Assembly (NCBI GenBank): GCA_031266155.1
Contig: JAISBO010000002.1
Location: forward strand, 1-9,963
Direction: 5' to 3'
Origin: Puniceicoccales bacterium
GTDB taxonomy: Bacteria > Verrucomicrobiota > Verrucomicrobiia > Opitutales > JAIRKQ01
DNA: 9,963 bases
In this document: piece after piece, positions 1 to 7,138 of the stretch
How the letters are laid out: each line of letters opens with the position of its first letter
How positions within the stretch are numbered: position 1 is the stretch's first letter
Program-made: the position numbers and the translations under genes
The notes under the pieces: model-generated
What the model was told of the DNA's origin: nothing
The model's database searches: none
What the model saw: only the letters and a program-made list of their open reading frames with translations

Positions 1-9
1 AATATTACT

Positions 10-645
10 ATGATCGTAAAATTCGACGAATATAGATCGGTATTATGCCTGCACGGCACTTTGCCTGACCATAAATTTTTTCAAAAAATACAGCTACCGA
101 TAATTGCTGCAGATGGAGCCGCAAATTCTTTGGCAACGATGGGCATAATACCCCACATGATAATAGGGGATTTGGATAGTGTCAGGCAAGATTTGTTGGT
201 TGATGGTAAGTTTATAAAGCTTGGGGATCAAAATTCGTCGGACTTTGAAAAAGCATTAAATTATTTGGAAGATCATAGCCTTTTACCAAGTGTTATCCTC
301 GGCATGAACGGCGGATATATGGACCACATCCTCAATAATATCAACATTTTTGCCCGAACAAATTCTATTTTCCTGGGAGAGAACGTCATGGGTCTGATGC
401 TTAGGGGAACCCACGTATTTAATCTAGAAATTGGGACAAAGTTATCACTTTTCGGAATCCCCAAATGTTGCATTAGGACTGAAGGACTAAAGTGGAACCT
501 TACCATGGAGGAATTGATTTTTCCTGGCTTTAATTCGTGTTTCAACAGAACAAGGTCGGAAAGTGTCCACATCCACATAGCGAGCGGGACAGCACTGTTG
601 GTCGTTTATACATCGACCATAGTCGATGCGGGCCTACAAATCTAG
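10..645 (+). CDS. thiN: Thiamine pyrophosphokinase
   Basis: This protein of 211 residues transfers pyrophosphate from ATP to thiamine, giving the cofactor thiamine diphosphate in the cytoplasm. The family's landmarks appear in order: AADGAAN (residues 33-39), GDLDS (53-57), DQNSSDFEKAL (73-83, the nucleotide/Mg region), GMNGGYMDH (98-106), and a C-terminal thiamine-binding half with GLKWNL (159-164) and a GFNSCFN segment. Length is typical for the bacterial family. One oddity: the motif usually read as GGRxDH has Tyr in place of Arg (residue 102). The ATG at 10 gives a normal N-terminus, but the frame stays open to base 1, so an upstream start outside the window cannot be excluded. No clear ribosome binding site is visible in the 9 bases available. 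It is followed convergently by the minus-strand outer-membrane gene. Confidence 0.93.
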   Translation: MIVKFDEYRSVLCLHGTLPDHKFFQKIQLPIIAADGAANSLATMGIIPHMIIGDLDSVRQDLLVDGKFIKLGDQNSSDFEKALNYLEDHSLLPSVILGMNGGYMDHILNNINIFARTNSIFLGENVMGLMLRGTHVFNLEIGTKLSLFGIPKCCIRTEGLKWNLTMEELIFPGFNSCFNRTRSESVHIHIASGTALLVVYTSTIVDAGLQI

Positions 646-748
646 ATAATGGTTTTCAGGGATAAAACTCGAAAATTCATTTGCGATAAAAAGCAAAAAA
701 GCAAATAGTTCGGCTATGTCCATTACGTTGTGTTTCAGTGCTTTTTAC

Positions 749-776
749 AAAAAACCCCCAACTCTGGTTGGGGGTT
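749..776 (-). terminator. Intrinsic terminator of the outer-membrane protein gene
   Basis: A perfect 10-bp stem (AACCCCCAAC at 753-762 pairing with GTTGGGGGTT at 767-776) closes a 4-base TCTG loop. On the minus strand it is followed by six T residues (the A-run 749-754 on the plus strand), the classic rho-independent form. It lies 24 bases past the stop of the gene at 800-1612. On the plus strand no T-run follows, so it is probably not an efficient terminator for thiN, for which no other terminator is visible in 646-748. Confidence 0.9.
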
Positions 777-799
777 CAAAGAATTAAAAACGATTTTTA

Positions 800-1612
800 C
801 TAGAACGAACAATCAACGGAAGCCTTAACCCAGATATTATTTCTATGTGCTGGTTTTATACTTCCTCCAAAATCATTTACCCAAGACTTTTGTTCCGCAG
901 AATTTCCTTCATAGGCGACTCCAACTTTGGTCTTGGCATTGTTGTTAAGCTCATATGTCAAATCAGCATTTATACCATAGTAGCAATAGCTTTTTTTACC
1001 CACATCACCCACCTGTTCAGCTTCCCAGAGAGAGAACGCATAGGGTTTATTCGCCTGATCAAACCCCACCTTGGCGCCAAAATCAACTCCTAACCCAGAA
1101 AATGCATACTGAGACAAATCAAAGTTATACCTTACGCGGCCTTCCACAGTAAGCTCTCTGCGGGTGAAATCATAAAAACAGTACAGAGATGGCTCCAACA
1201 AGACGTCTAAGATAACCCCTCCATGAAGTTCATTGGAATGCTTTCTAGATGGTCCGATTTCATCGTTACGTAAAAATGACGTATGGAAACGACACTCATA
1301 TCCTGCATCTACTGTAAACAATTCAGTTACATCCCATAATACCCCAACATAAGGAACCACTTGATTTAAAGCACTACTACCTTCAAAGTCAATGGCAGTA
1401 TCAACTCCAACATAGATATTGCCTTCATCACACACAGGGTATCCTATTTTTACCTGGGGAGTCAATGCTTTATGGAACTCATTGCGACCACGAAATACAC
1501 GTTCTGTCTGAAATTGAACACTTGTTTCTAGGGTTAAATCCGATGCTATATCTTCTGCGCATAAACCAACAGCACTAAGTATGCCAACGGCTATTCCTAA
1601 TAATTTTTTCAT
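800..1612 (-). CDS. Outer-membrane beta-barrel protein of unknown function
   Basis: The 270-residue product begins with a clear Sec signal peptide: MKK, a hydrophobic stretch to about residue 17, and a cleavage site probably after LCA (residue 19). The mature part is rich in alternating hydrophobic/aromatic short strands with Gly and Tyr (for example VVPYVGVLWDV, AYECRFHTSF, YCYYGINADLTYEL) and ends with VKASVDCSF. A C-terminal Phe preceded by alternating residues is the usual beta-barrel assembly signal. The segment FQTERVFRGRNE near residues 34-45 recalls the start of TorF-type putative porins, but I cannot assign a family firmly. A good Shine-Dalgarno (AAGGA, plus-strand 1619-1623, 6 bases from the ATG) fixes the start. 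It is monocistronic, with its own promoter region and a strong terminator. Substrate unknown. Confidence 0.82.
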   Translation of the reverse strand: MKKLLGIAVGILSAVGLCAEDIASDLTLETSVQFQTERVFRGRNEFHKALTPQVKIGYPVCDEGNIYVGVDTAIDFEGSSALNQVVPYVGVLWDVTELFTVDAGYECRFHTSFLRNDEIGPSRKHSNELHGGVILDVLLEPSLYCFYDFTRRELTVEGRVRYNFDLSQYAFSGLGVDFGAKVGFDQANKPYAFSLWEAEQVGDVGKKSYCYYGINADLTYELNNNAKTKVGVAYEGNSAEQKSWVNDFGGSIKPAHRNNIWVKASVDCSF

Positions 1613-1661
1613 AGACTTTCCTTTATTAAATTTAGTTTGTTAAAACTTAAAAATGAGTTTT

Positions 1662-1692
1662 CATATATTTGTTATAGAGGCAGCATTGTCAA
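1662..1692 (-). promoter_or_regulatory. Candidate sigma70-type promoter for the outer-membrane gene
   Basis: On the minus strand an exact TTGACA (plus-strand 1687-1692) lies 19 bases from TATATG (plus-strand 1662-1667, four of six consensus positions). Transcription would start about 45 bases upstream of the gene. The spacer is longer than the ideal 17, so the precise -10 is uncertain; the flanking DNA is very AT-rich. Confidence 0.4.
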
Positions 1693-1901
1693 GCTTTTTC
1701 TATTAAATTTTAGAAAAAATTTTAAAAAAAGACGAAATCCAAAATACATGGGAAATCAAACGGCTGTTTCGTGGATTAGGAGAATTTCGTAAAACTTTCG
1801 TTCCATTGACAAACTTTCTCGCAACGGAGAACAATAACTTTCCAAAAGCGAAAAGATGAATCCAGATGTTTCCTAGAGTCCATTAAATAGCTTTTTATTC
1901 C
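1693..1901. other. Core of the divergent intergenic region, no gene seen
   Basis: This stretch separates the divergent outer-membrane and HIT genes. It contains a run of A/T tracts (about 1694-1736) that could act as an UP element for the minus-strand promoter, and an exact TTGACA on the plus strand at 1806-1811, with a weak AACAAT 18 bases downstream (1830-1835) as an alternative distal promoter for the HIT cluster. I see no convincing small ORF, tRNA or known riboswitch motif. Confidence 0.4.
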
Positions 1902-1929
1902 TTTAAAAATTCAGTGTCAAGGGTATAAA
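1902..1929 (+). promoter_or_regulatory. Candidate promoter for the HIT-to-tsaB cluster
   Basis: TTTAAA (1902-1907) and TATAAA (1924-1929) are separated by 16 bases and match the sigma70 hexamers at four and five of six positions. Predicted initiation near 1936 would give a leader of about 40 bases before the favoured HIT start at 1978. No operator palindrome is evident. Confidence 0.4.
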
Positions 1930-1977
1930 TCGCACATTACCATTGAAATTTTCATGAAATTTCATTTTTATATGCCA

Positions 1978-2460
1978 ATGAAAAATCTACACGCCTATTG
2001 GCGAATGGAGTATGTGGAAGTTCACCAATCGGAAAAAACAAAGAGTAGAAATCCATTTTTGGAAATTCCAAAGGAAGATGAAGCCACATCATTGTTGGTA
2101 TTTAGGAGTAAATTGTGCTATTCGGCACTGAATAGATTTCCCTACAACGCGGGGCATGCCATGGTAATACCGTACCGTCAAGTTGCCGATATCCAAGATT
2201 TAACAAAGGGTGAATATGTTGATATCTGCCAATCTGTCTTAAAGATGCAGAAAATATTAATCGATGCTCTCAAACCTGATGGGTTTAATATTGGATATAA
2301 TCTGGGGGCAGCTGCCGGAGCAGGCATAGCAAATCATATACATTGCCACGTGGTCCCCCGATGGGAAGGGGATACAAATTTTATGCCAGTAATAGGAGAG
2401 ACGAAAGTATTGCCTGTGGCGTTAGAAAAAATGGTTGCTCGATTAAAAACTTTCATTTGA
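1978..2460 (+). CDS. HIT-family hydrolase/phosphorylase (Ap4A-type)
   Basis: This histidine-triad nucleotide-binding protein carries the catalytic triad motif HIHCHVVPRW, followed by GDTNFMPVIGETKVLP, the signature of the Ap4A phosphorylase-like/FHIT-like branch that cleaves dinucleoside polyphosphates or related nucleotides. Upstream parts also fit: LHAYWRMEYVE at the N-terminus, LNRFPYNAGHAMVIPYRQ (the nucleotide-binding strand), and NIGYNLGAAAGAGIANHIHCH. Exact substrate cannot be read from sequence. Three in-frame ATGs exist (1954, 1972, 1978). I chose 1978 because relatives begin a few residues before LHAYWRMEYV; none has a clear Shine-Dalgarno. It appears to be the first gene of the plus-strand cluster, 44 bases ahead of the phosphodiesterase gene. 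Confidence 0.9.
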   Translation: MKNLHAYWRMEYVEVHQSEKTKSRNPFLEIPKEDEATSLLVFRSKLCYSALNRFPYNAGHAMVIPYRQVADIQDLTKGEYVDICQSVLKMQKILIDALKPDGFNIGYNLGAAAGAGIANHIHCHVVPRWEGDTNFMPVIGETKVLPVALEKMVARLKTFI

Positions 2461-2504
2461 ATTTTTCAGTCGATGTTTCTTTAATCTTTAGTAGGGAATC
2501 ATCA

Positions 2505-4871
2505 ATGGTCGTGAAGAGATGGCAAGGTAGAATATTTGATCTGGGTTCTCATGCTGACACAACTCAAATTGAGAGTCGATATCCGATTTGGCAAAGGAGG
2601 ATTAGAGGGGTGCTGGTATTTTTGCTATTTTCCTTCGGATTTGCCCTCGTGTCATTTTTTGGAAATAATTACCTGCGCATTCAATTCATACCAGGAAATG
2701 TGTCAAAATCTAGGATTGTGGCGGATTTAGCATTTGAATATGAAAGTAAAATAAAGACAGAAAAGTTATATGAACAAAAAAGACACCAGGCTGATAATGT
2801 TTTCTACATAGATAAAAGATGCTATGACGACTTTATTGAAGTTCTAAAACTGCTCGATGAACAAATAGAAAACTTTACCTATGAACACACATTAAGTGAA
2901 GCGGGCAGAAACGATATTAGGGAGTTTATCAATGAATTTATAGCTTCCAATGTAATAAAACTTGAATGGCATGATATCGCCATACTAATAAGTTCTTTAA
3001 CGCCCATCGAGCGTGCGCAGGCATTTCAAGAATGCATATCCCTTTTGAGAGAAATAGCAAGGGATGGTGTTTTTTCCGAAGAAGTATCAGTCAGCCTGAA
3101 GCAATTTTCGATGAGTTATACGGGAATTAAATTAAAAAGTGATAAACGGCGTAATCTTCGCACATTGGAACAGGCTCTACACTACATAAGAATGCACCTG
3201 ATGTCGATGGACGTCGACCAAGACGTTGCGAACATATTCTTTAATATCATCAAGCAGGGTATTAAACCGAACCTAGTATTTGATGCCGAAGAGAGTAAGG
3301 CTCGGCTTGAAATGATTCGCAAATCAATTAAACCGGTTCGAGTCAAAGTACGGCAAGGAGATATAATATTAGATGGCGATACGGTCATTAACGATGAAAT
3401 TCACGAAACCCTAGTAGCATATCAAAAAGCACTGAAACAATCAAATTATGTGGGCTGGGGTTTTTATAGGGACTTTTATACTAAAATGCTCCAGGGGATG
3501 ATTGCGCTTTATGTGGCCATGGTCCTCCTGCGAGTTTTGCAAAAAAACAAAACTTTCAATCTGAAAACTTTGGTTGGCTGTGGCATACTAACGATGGTTC
3601 AGTTGTTATTTCTTAGAATATTTCTTCAAGTTGGAAACCATGAGGTATTTTTAAAACACTTCACTCTGCTTAACTGTTTTCCGTTTTGTTTACCGATACT
3701 ATGGACTTCCGGCATTACAACATTGCTCTATGGTTTTTCGGGTGGTGTGATTGTGGCTTTTTTTGTGTCGTTGTACTACACACTAATGATATCCAAATCC
3801 ATACACTTTTTTCTGATGTTGTTAACGTCTCATTTTATCTTCCTTGCCTTTCTGAAAAATATAAACTTCAGGATGAAAATTATATGGGCGGGTATACTGT
3901 CAGGGGCGACCACTGCTACACTTATGCTAGCGGAACATCTATTCCCGATGACGATGAATTGGCTGGTTCTATTGCAGGGTGGTGCACTGCTGCTGATGTG
4001 CATGGGTTCTGGGCTGTTGACTGTTATGCTATTTCCTGTTTTTGAAAGGCTATTTTCCGTTTATTCAAACGTCACGCTCTTCGAGCTGATGGACTACAAT
4101 AATCAAATTTTAAAGAATTTACAAATCACAGCGCCCGGCACCTATAATCACAGCCTAATCGTGTCCAATATTGCGGAACAAGTTGCCCTCAATGCTAATG
4201 CTAATTCAGTCCTATGCAAAACGGGAGCATTGTTCCACGACATAGGAAAGATGCTGAAGGCAGCGTATTTCATAGAAAATCAAAATAATCAAATAAATTT
4301 ACACGACCAACAGACTCCCTATCTTAGCACGCTCATAATCAAAAATCACATAAAAGATGGTGTGGCTCTGGCCAAACAGCATAAGTTACCATCGCCGATT
4401 ATAGATATTATACAACAACATCATGGAACAACACTAATTTATTATTTCTATGAAAAAGCCAAGCATGACCTTCTGCTAAGTGTCGATGCTGAAAATATGT
4501 CTGACGATGAAATTAATACGTTCATAACCGATAAGCTTGATGCTTCCATTTTTAGGTACAATGGGCCACGCCCAAGGACAAAAGAAAATTTAATTGTCAT
4601 GCTGTCGGATTCCATCGAGGCTGCCAGCAGAACTCTAAAGCGGATAACCCATCAAGCAATCGAGGATTTAGTCAATATGATTTTTGACATTAAATTGAAT
4701 GATCATCAATTTGATGAATGTCCAATTACCTTCGATGAGATTAGGGAATTGCGAAAGATTTTCGCATCCATCATGCTATCCATGATGCATTCTAGAATTT
4801 CATATAACGTATCGGAAGATGGTATGGGCATGGATGGTACGGGGAGCAACATTTACTGGAGAAGTGAATAA
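2505..4871 (+). CDS. pgpH: 7TM-HD (PgpH-type) c-di-AMP phosphodiesterase
   Basis: The 788-residue membrane protein has the full PgpH layout: a short cytoplasmic N-terminus, one TM segment (about 35-52), a large extracytoplasmic helical 7TMR-HDED domain (to about 310, ending in VRQGDIILDGD), a bundle of TM helices (about 325-520), and a C-terminal cytoplasmic HD domain. Metal and catalytic residues are all present: H549 (YNHS), H578-D579 (FHDIGK), H615 (KNHIKDG), H639-H640 (QQHHGT) and D702 (LSDSIEAA). In characterised members this domain hydrolyses the second messenger c-di-AMP to pApA; the substrate here is inferred from the family. The start at 2505 has a good ribosome binding site (AGGGA, 2493-2497, 7-base spacing). 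The frame stays open upstream to 2343 inside the HIT gene, but those residues do not resemble the family. The end overlaps ybeY. Confidence 0.92.
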   Translation: MVVKRWQGRIFDLGSHADTTQIESRYPIWQRRIRGVLVFLLFSFGFALVSFFGNNYLRIQFIPGNVSKSRIVADLAFEYESKIKTEKLYEQKRHQADNVFYIDKRCYDDFIEVLKLLDEQIENFTYEHTLSEAGRNDIREFINEFIASNVIKLEWHDIAILISSLTPIERAQAFQECISLLREIARDGVFSEEVSVSLKQFSMSYTGIKLKSDKRRNLRTLEQALHYIRMHLMSMDVDQDVANIFFNIIKQGIKPNLVFDAEESKARLEMIRKSIKPVRVKVRQGDIILDGDTVINDEIHETLVAYQKALKQSNYVGWGFYRDFYTKMLQGMIALYVAMVLLRVLQKNKTFNLKTLVGCGILTMVQLLFLRIFLQVGNHEVFLKHFTLLNCFPFCLPILWTSGITTLLYGFSGGVIVAFFVSLYYTLMISKSIHFFLMLLTSHFIFLAFLKNINFRMKIIWAGILSGATTATLMLAEHLFPMTMNWLVLLQGGALLLMCMGSGLLTVMLFPVFERLFSVYSNVTLFELMDYNNQILKNLQITAPGTYNHSLIVSNIAEQVALNANANSVLCKTGALFHDIGKMLKAAYFIENQNNQINLHDQQTPYLSTLIIKNHIKDGVALAKQHKLPSPIIDIIQQHHGTTLIYYFYEKAKHDLLLSVDAENMSDDEINTFITDKLDASIFRYNGPRPRTKENLIVMLSDSIEAASRTLKRITHQAIEDLVNMIFDIKLNDHQFDECPITFDEIRELRKIFASIMLSMMHSRISYNVSEDGMGMDGTGSNIYWRSE

Positions 4872-5328
4872 ATTTCGTAGAAAAGTTCAAATTTTTAATG
4901 GGGTAAAGTGGCTTAATTTTAGCAATGGAGAAATCTTTGCATTATTCAGTGTACTTGATTCTTCTCCGTTTAAAATTCCAGAAGGAGAGCTGTCCATTGC
5001 ATTCCTTGGCAAAGAAGCCATGCAAGATCTCCATTTAAAATTCTTCGATGATGGCACAGTGACGGATGTAATAACATTTGAAGGGGAGAAAGGAATGAAT
5101 TTCGCTGGAGAAATCTGCGTTTCCCCCGATTATGCCTATGGTAATTGTAAAACCTATGGGACAACATTTTCCGAAGAATTAAGTCTCTACTTGATTCATG
5201 GATATTTGCATATCTACGGGTTGAACGATATTTCTTCGGACGAGGCAAAGAAAATGCGAGAGGGGGAACATATTTGCATGGCCCAGGTGAAAAACGCAAA
5301 TGCATTGCCAACATTTTCGGCCTATTAA
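4864..5328 (+). CDS. ybeY: Endoribonuclease YbeY (rRNA maturation), atypical zinc site
   Basis: YbeY is a zinc-dependent endoribonuclease/rRNA maturation factor acting on 16S rRNA 3' processing and ribosome quality control. Visible family elements, counted from the GTG at 4864: TDVITF (67-72), GEICVSPD (82-89) and HGYLHIYGLND (112-122). The canonical zinc motif is HGxLHLxGYDH; here the third ligand position is Asp (D122) instead of His. Whether this is a lineage feature or a loss of activity cannot be seen here. The GTG start gives a family-like MNKFRRKVQIFN beginning, with GGAG only 2 bases upstream; ATGs at 4819 and 4834 are alternatives, but they add residues without family resemblance and lie deeper inside pgpH. 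With GTG the two genes overlap by 8 bases, which suggests translational coupling. Confidence 0.85.
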   Translation: MNKFRRKVQIFNGVKWLNFSNGEIFALFSVLDSSPFKIPEGELSIAFLGKEAMQDLHLKFFDDGTVTDVITFEGEKGMNFAGEICVSPDYAYGNCKTYGTTFSEELSLYLIHGYLHIYGLNDISSDEAKKMREGEHICMAQVKNANALPTFSAY

Positions 5329-5373
5329 AACATTGCAAAGTTATAGGCCAGGGCTAATGTTTCCCCTATTCAT

Positions 5374-5694
5374 ATGAGTAATCAAGAGGTAATTATTTCA
5401 GGAGTGCACGTTGATTTGACAGACTCTCTAAAATCAGTCGTTCACGGTAAAGTACATAAGCTATTTAACCATGATGGCAAAATCATTCGTGTTCGGGTAA
5501 CGCTTGAAATGTCTAAAAATAAAGCTCATCAGGACGAGTTTATCGCCCATGGGCACGTGGACATTGGTGGCTCGGACATAGAGGCAAGAGCAGCAACGGA
5601 GGATTTATACAAGTCAATCGATGCTATGGTTGGAAAACTTGACAGGCAACTAATCGATGCTCACAAAACAAAGCAAGGAAAACGAAAAAATTAG
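5374..5694 (+). CDS. hpf: Short ribosome hibernation promoting factor (HPF/RaiA family)
   Basis: The 106-residue protein matches the S30AE/HPF fold: a start IISGVHVDLTDSLKSVVHGKVHKLF typical of the first strand and helix, then RVRVTLEMSKNKA, a third strand around FIAHGHVDIGGSDIEARA, and the helix EDLYKSIDAMVGKLDRQL with a basic tail KQGKRKN. Such proteins bind the 30S decoding site in stationary phase or stress and block or dimerise ribosomes. The length is that of the short form: there is no C-terminal dimerisation domain as in long HPF. It follows ybeY by 45 bases; no strong Shine-Dalgarno is visible before the ATG. Neighbouring YbeY also acts on the small subunit, a sensible pairing. Confidence 0.9.
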   Translation: MSNQEVIISGVHVDLTDSLKSVVHGKVHKLFNHDGKIIRVRVTLEMSKNKAHQDEFIAHGHVDIGGSDIEARAATEDLYKSIDAMVGKLDRQLIDAHKTKQGKRKN

Positions 5695-5742
5695 AATCCA
5701 TTTAAATACCGTCGTCAAGTGGAATGGCCGTAGAAGAGGGTA

Positions 5743-5771
5743 GGGGAGTGGACTCTTAGAACCCGCTCCCC
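5743..5771 (+). other. GC-rich hairpin between hpf and tsaB
   Basis: GGGGAGTGG (5743-5751) pairs with CCGCTCCCC (5763-5771), giving nine pairs including one T-G wobble, around an 11-base loop. No T-run follows on the plus strand, so it does not look like a standard intrinsic terminator; it may be an mRNA-stability or attenuation element. It ends exactly before the ATG at 5772, which argues against that ATG as the tsaB start. Confidence 0.5.
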
Positions 5772-5819
5772 ATGGTATTTGCTTCTTTATCTGTAAATTG
5801 CTTTGCCAAAGGTGCAGAT

Positions 5820-6458
5820 ATGTGCATTTTTGCAAAGATGTTTGGGAACTCATACCTATTGATAGATTCAGCTACTCCCACAACGCAGGTTATAATAGTG
5901 GATGATAAGACTGTCCTGGCAAGCGAGGTGTCTCAAGGGAATGCCGTCGATGTGATTACCATTGCCCTGGGAGAGCTACTCCTAAAGACGCACCGTGTGC
6001 TCGATGATTTCGATGGTATAATATACTGTGGGGGTCCTGGTTCGGCCCTGGGGCTAAGGATTGCCCTTGCCTCCATAAATACCTGGATGATTTTTGGGAA
6101 ACGTAATTTCAAGCTGATGATGTATGATGCCTTGGACATGGGGATATGTTTAAATCGGGATGCCGAAATGATCTGCACCTACGGATTGGAAGATAATTTG
6201 ATTGTTAAAACGAGGAACAGCAGAGCCATTAAAATTTCTACCATCGATGGGATTGATTTTAATGATGATATATTATTCCTGGACACGCGGCGTGTGCGAT
6301 GTGAGAAATATCAAAAATTCTTACCAGCGAACTATGATATTTCCACGGCGAATTTCGACATTTTGTCCCTCTGTGAAGTTGCCAATGGAGAGTTGAAAAA
6401 TTATGGCGATGGCAACTATGAAAAGTGGTCGGGGAATCCCATAAGAAATGAGCGGTGA
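5820..6458 (+). CDS. tsaB: tRNA threonylcarbamoyladenosine synthesis protein TsaB
   Basis: TsaB is the ASKHA-fold partner of TsaD in making t6A37 of ANN-decoding tRNAs in the cytoplasm; it is itself a non-catalytic scaffold. From the start used here (212 residues), YLLIDSATPTTQVIIVDD (12-29) matches the first ASKHA strands (usual ILAIDTS), and GGPGSALGLRIALASI (71-86) matches the GPGSFTGLRxG motif. The C-terminal half is divergent, as is common in this family. The ATG at 5820 is preferred: it has AAGGTG 5 bases upstream and gives a normal N-terminus. The ATG at 5772 lies right after a stable hairpin and adds 16 unrelated residues; ATG 5838 is a second alternative. Its 3' end overlaps the next gene by 11 bases. 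Confidence 0.85.
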   Translation: MCIFAKMFGNSYLLIDSATPTTQVIIVDDKTVLASEVSQGNAVDVITIALGELLLKTHRVLDDFDGIIYCGGPGSALGLRIALASINTWMIFGKRNFKLMMYDALDMGICLNRDAEMICTYGLEDNLIVKTRNSRAIKISTIDGIDFNDDILFLDTRRVRCEKYQKFLPANYDISTANFDILSLCEVANGELKNYGDGNYEKWSGNPIRNER

Positions 6459-6975
6459 AGTCACAGTAATTATTCTATTGGCGGTGATTTTGGGGATACT
6501 AATTTTGATCCGAAGGTACAAAATTAAGCATCCCAAAAAACATGCTGAAACACGGGCCCAACCGCCATTGGTCGGTTTGATGCTAAAGAACCTACGGCTG
6601 GCGCGGGCCCAGATGACCGGTGCCACATCCTACGAGTTTTCAAAATTGCTATCTTCGGCCCTGAAGGCCTACGTACGTGGTGCATATAAAATACCATCTT
6701 CCGGCGTGACATCCGATGAAATGGTGAACAGACTTCTTTCCGATGCCCGAAATGACTGGTCCATCGTGGGTTTGTTCACGGAAGTTATAAAACTGACCGA
6801 TGCCGTAAAATATTCCCAAAGAAAACTTTCCCAAATGCAACAACGGGGGATATATATAAAAGCGTGTCGGTTTGTTCTTCTGTCCGAAAGATTTTTCAGG
6901 GCGCGAAAATTATCAGCTACCTCAAAATTTTCTCGACAAGCCCAGGGATCAAAAAGCCCGCAAAGGTTTACCTAG
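6448..6975 (+). CDS. Single-TM protein, possibly DUF4381-like
   Basis: This 175-residue protein has a short N-terminus, one strong TM helix (about residues 5-22, followed by RRYKIKHPKK, so the rest is predicted cytoplasmic), and a helical soluble part. The segment ALKAYVRGAYKIPSSGVTSDEMVNRLL followed by a helix LFTEVIKLTDAVKYSQ resembles the conserved part of DUF4381/BatD-associated proteins, where a tyrosine/Arg-rich helix leads to a 'TTEEFL'-like turn. That resemblance is from memory and weak. The C-terminus is basic (about residues 148-175) and probably disordered. It starts inside the tsaB end (11-base overlap), so the two are likely co-translated. If it is a DUF4381 relative, one would expect MoxR/Bat genes near it in other genomes; none is in this window. 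Confidence 0.6.
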   Translation: MSGEVTVIILLAVILGILILIRRYKIKHPKKHAETRAQPPLVGLMLKNLRLARAQMTGATSYEFSKLLSSALKAYVRGAYKIPSSGVTSDEMVNRLLSDARNDWSIVGLFTEVIKLTDAVKYSQRKLSQMQQRGIYIKACRFVLLSERFFRARKLSATSKFSRQAQGSKSPQRFT

Positions 6976-7006
6976 TCCGGAAATGCCCCGGGCCTAATTT
7001 CAATAC

Positions 7007-7054
7007 TTTGCGGCTATTTCGTTTTTAAAAATGTGAACAACTAATAGCTGCGAG
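7007..7054 (+). promoter_or_regulatory. Possible antiterminator pairing overlapping the terminator
   Basis: Bases 7007-7018 (ending GGCTATT) can pair with 7043-7054 (AATAGCTGCGAG) over 12 contiguous pairs, three of them G-U wobbles, around a 24-base loop. The second arm includes the whole 5' arm of the terminator hairpin at 7043-7060, so the two structures exclude each other. This is the geometry of a transcription attenuator ahead of the coiled-coil gene, but no ligand, leader peptide or protein site is recognised. Confidence 0.35.
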
Positions 7055-7065
7055 GCTATTTTTTT
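7043..7065 (+). terminator. Intrinsic terminator after the tsaB cluster
   Basis: AATAGC (7043-7048) and GCTATT (7055-7060) form a 6-bp stem with a 6-base loop. The T-run begins within the last stem bases and continues to 7065. The stem is short and AT-rich, so efficiency may be modest. It sits 68 bases past the stop of the single-TM gene and 73 bases before the coiled-coil gene. Confidence 0.65.
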
Positions 7066-7083
7066 AATTTTCGAACAATTAAC

Positions 7084-7111
7084 TTGATCATTTTCGGTTC
7101 GTTTGTAAACT
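7084..7111 (+). promoter_or_regulatory. Weak candidate promoter for the coiled-coil gene
   Basis: TTGATC (7084-7089) and TAAACT (7106-7111) are 16 bases apart, each matching four of six sigma70 positions. Initiation near 7118 would leave a leader of about 20 bases. There is no recognisable Shine-Dalgarno before the ATG at 7139 (TATAGAATT precedes it). Confidence 0.25.
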
Positions 7112-7138
7112 TCATTACCGGATTTAGTTTATAGAATT

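Noticed and set aside
1555..1612. Lipoprotein signal in the outer-membrane gene (Cys at residue 18)
   Set aside because: The residue before Cys is Leu, which does not fit a lipobox; LCA followed by acidic residues fits ordinary signal peptidase I, and the C-terminal Phe fits a barrel.
1915..1920. TTGACA on the minus strand inside the HIT promoter region
   Set aside because: No acceptable -10 hexamer lies at proper spacing and there is no gene it would specifically serve.
2343..2504. Extension of the phosphodiesterase frame into the HIT gene
   Set aside because: The extra 54 residues do not resemble the family, and a good ribosome binding site precedes the ATG at 2505.
3686..4045. A 119-codon ORF inside the phosphodiesterase gene
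   Set aside because: It is an out-of-frame shadow of the TM-rich region of a well-supported gene.
5772..5819. Upstream ATG (5772) as the tsaB start
   Set aside because: It directly abuts a stable hairpin, has no ribosome binding site, and adds residues absent from the family; the ATG at 5820 has AAGGTG at good spacing.
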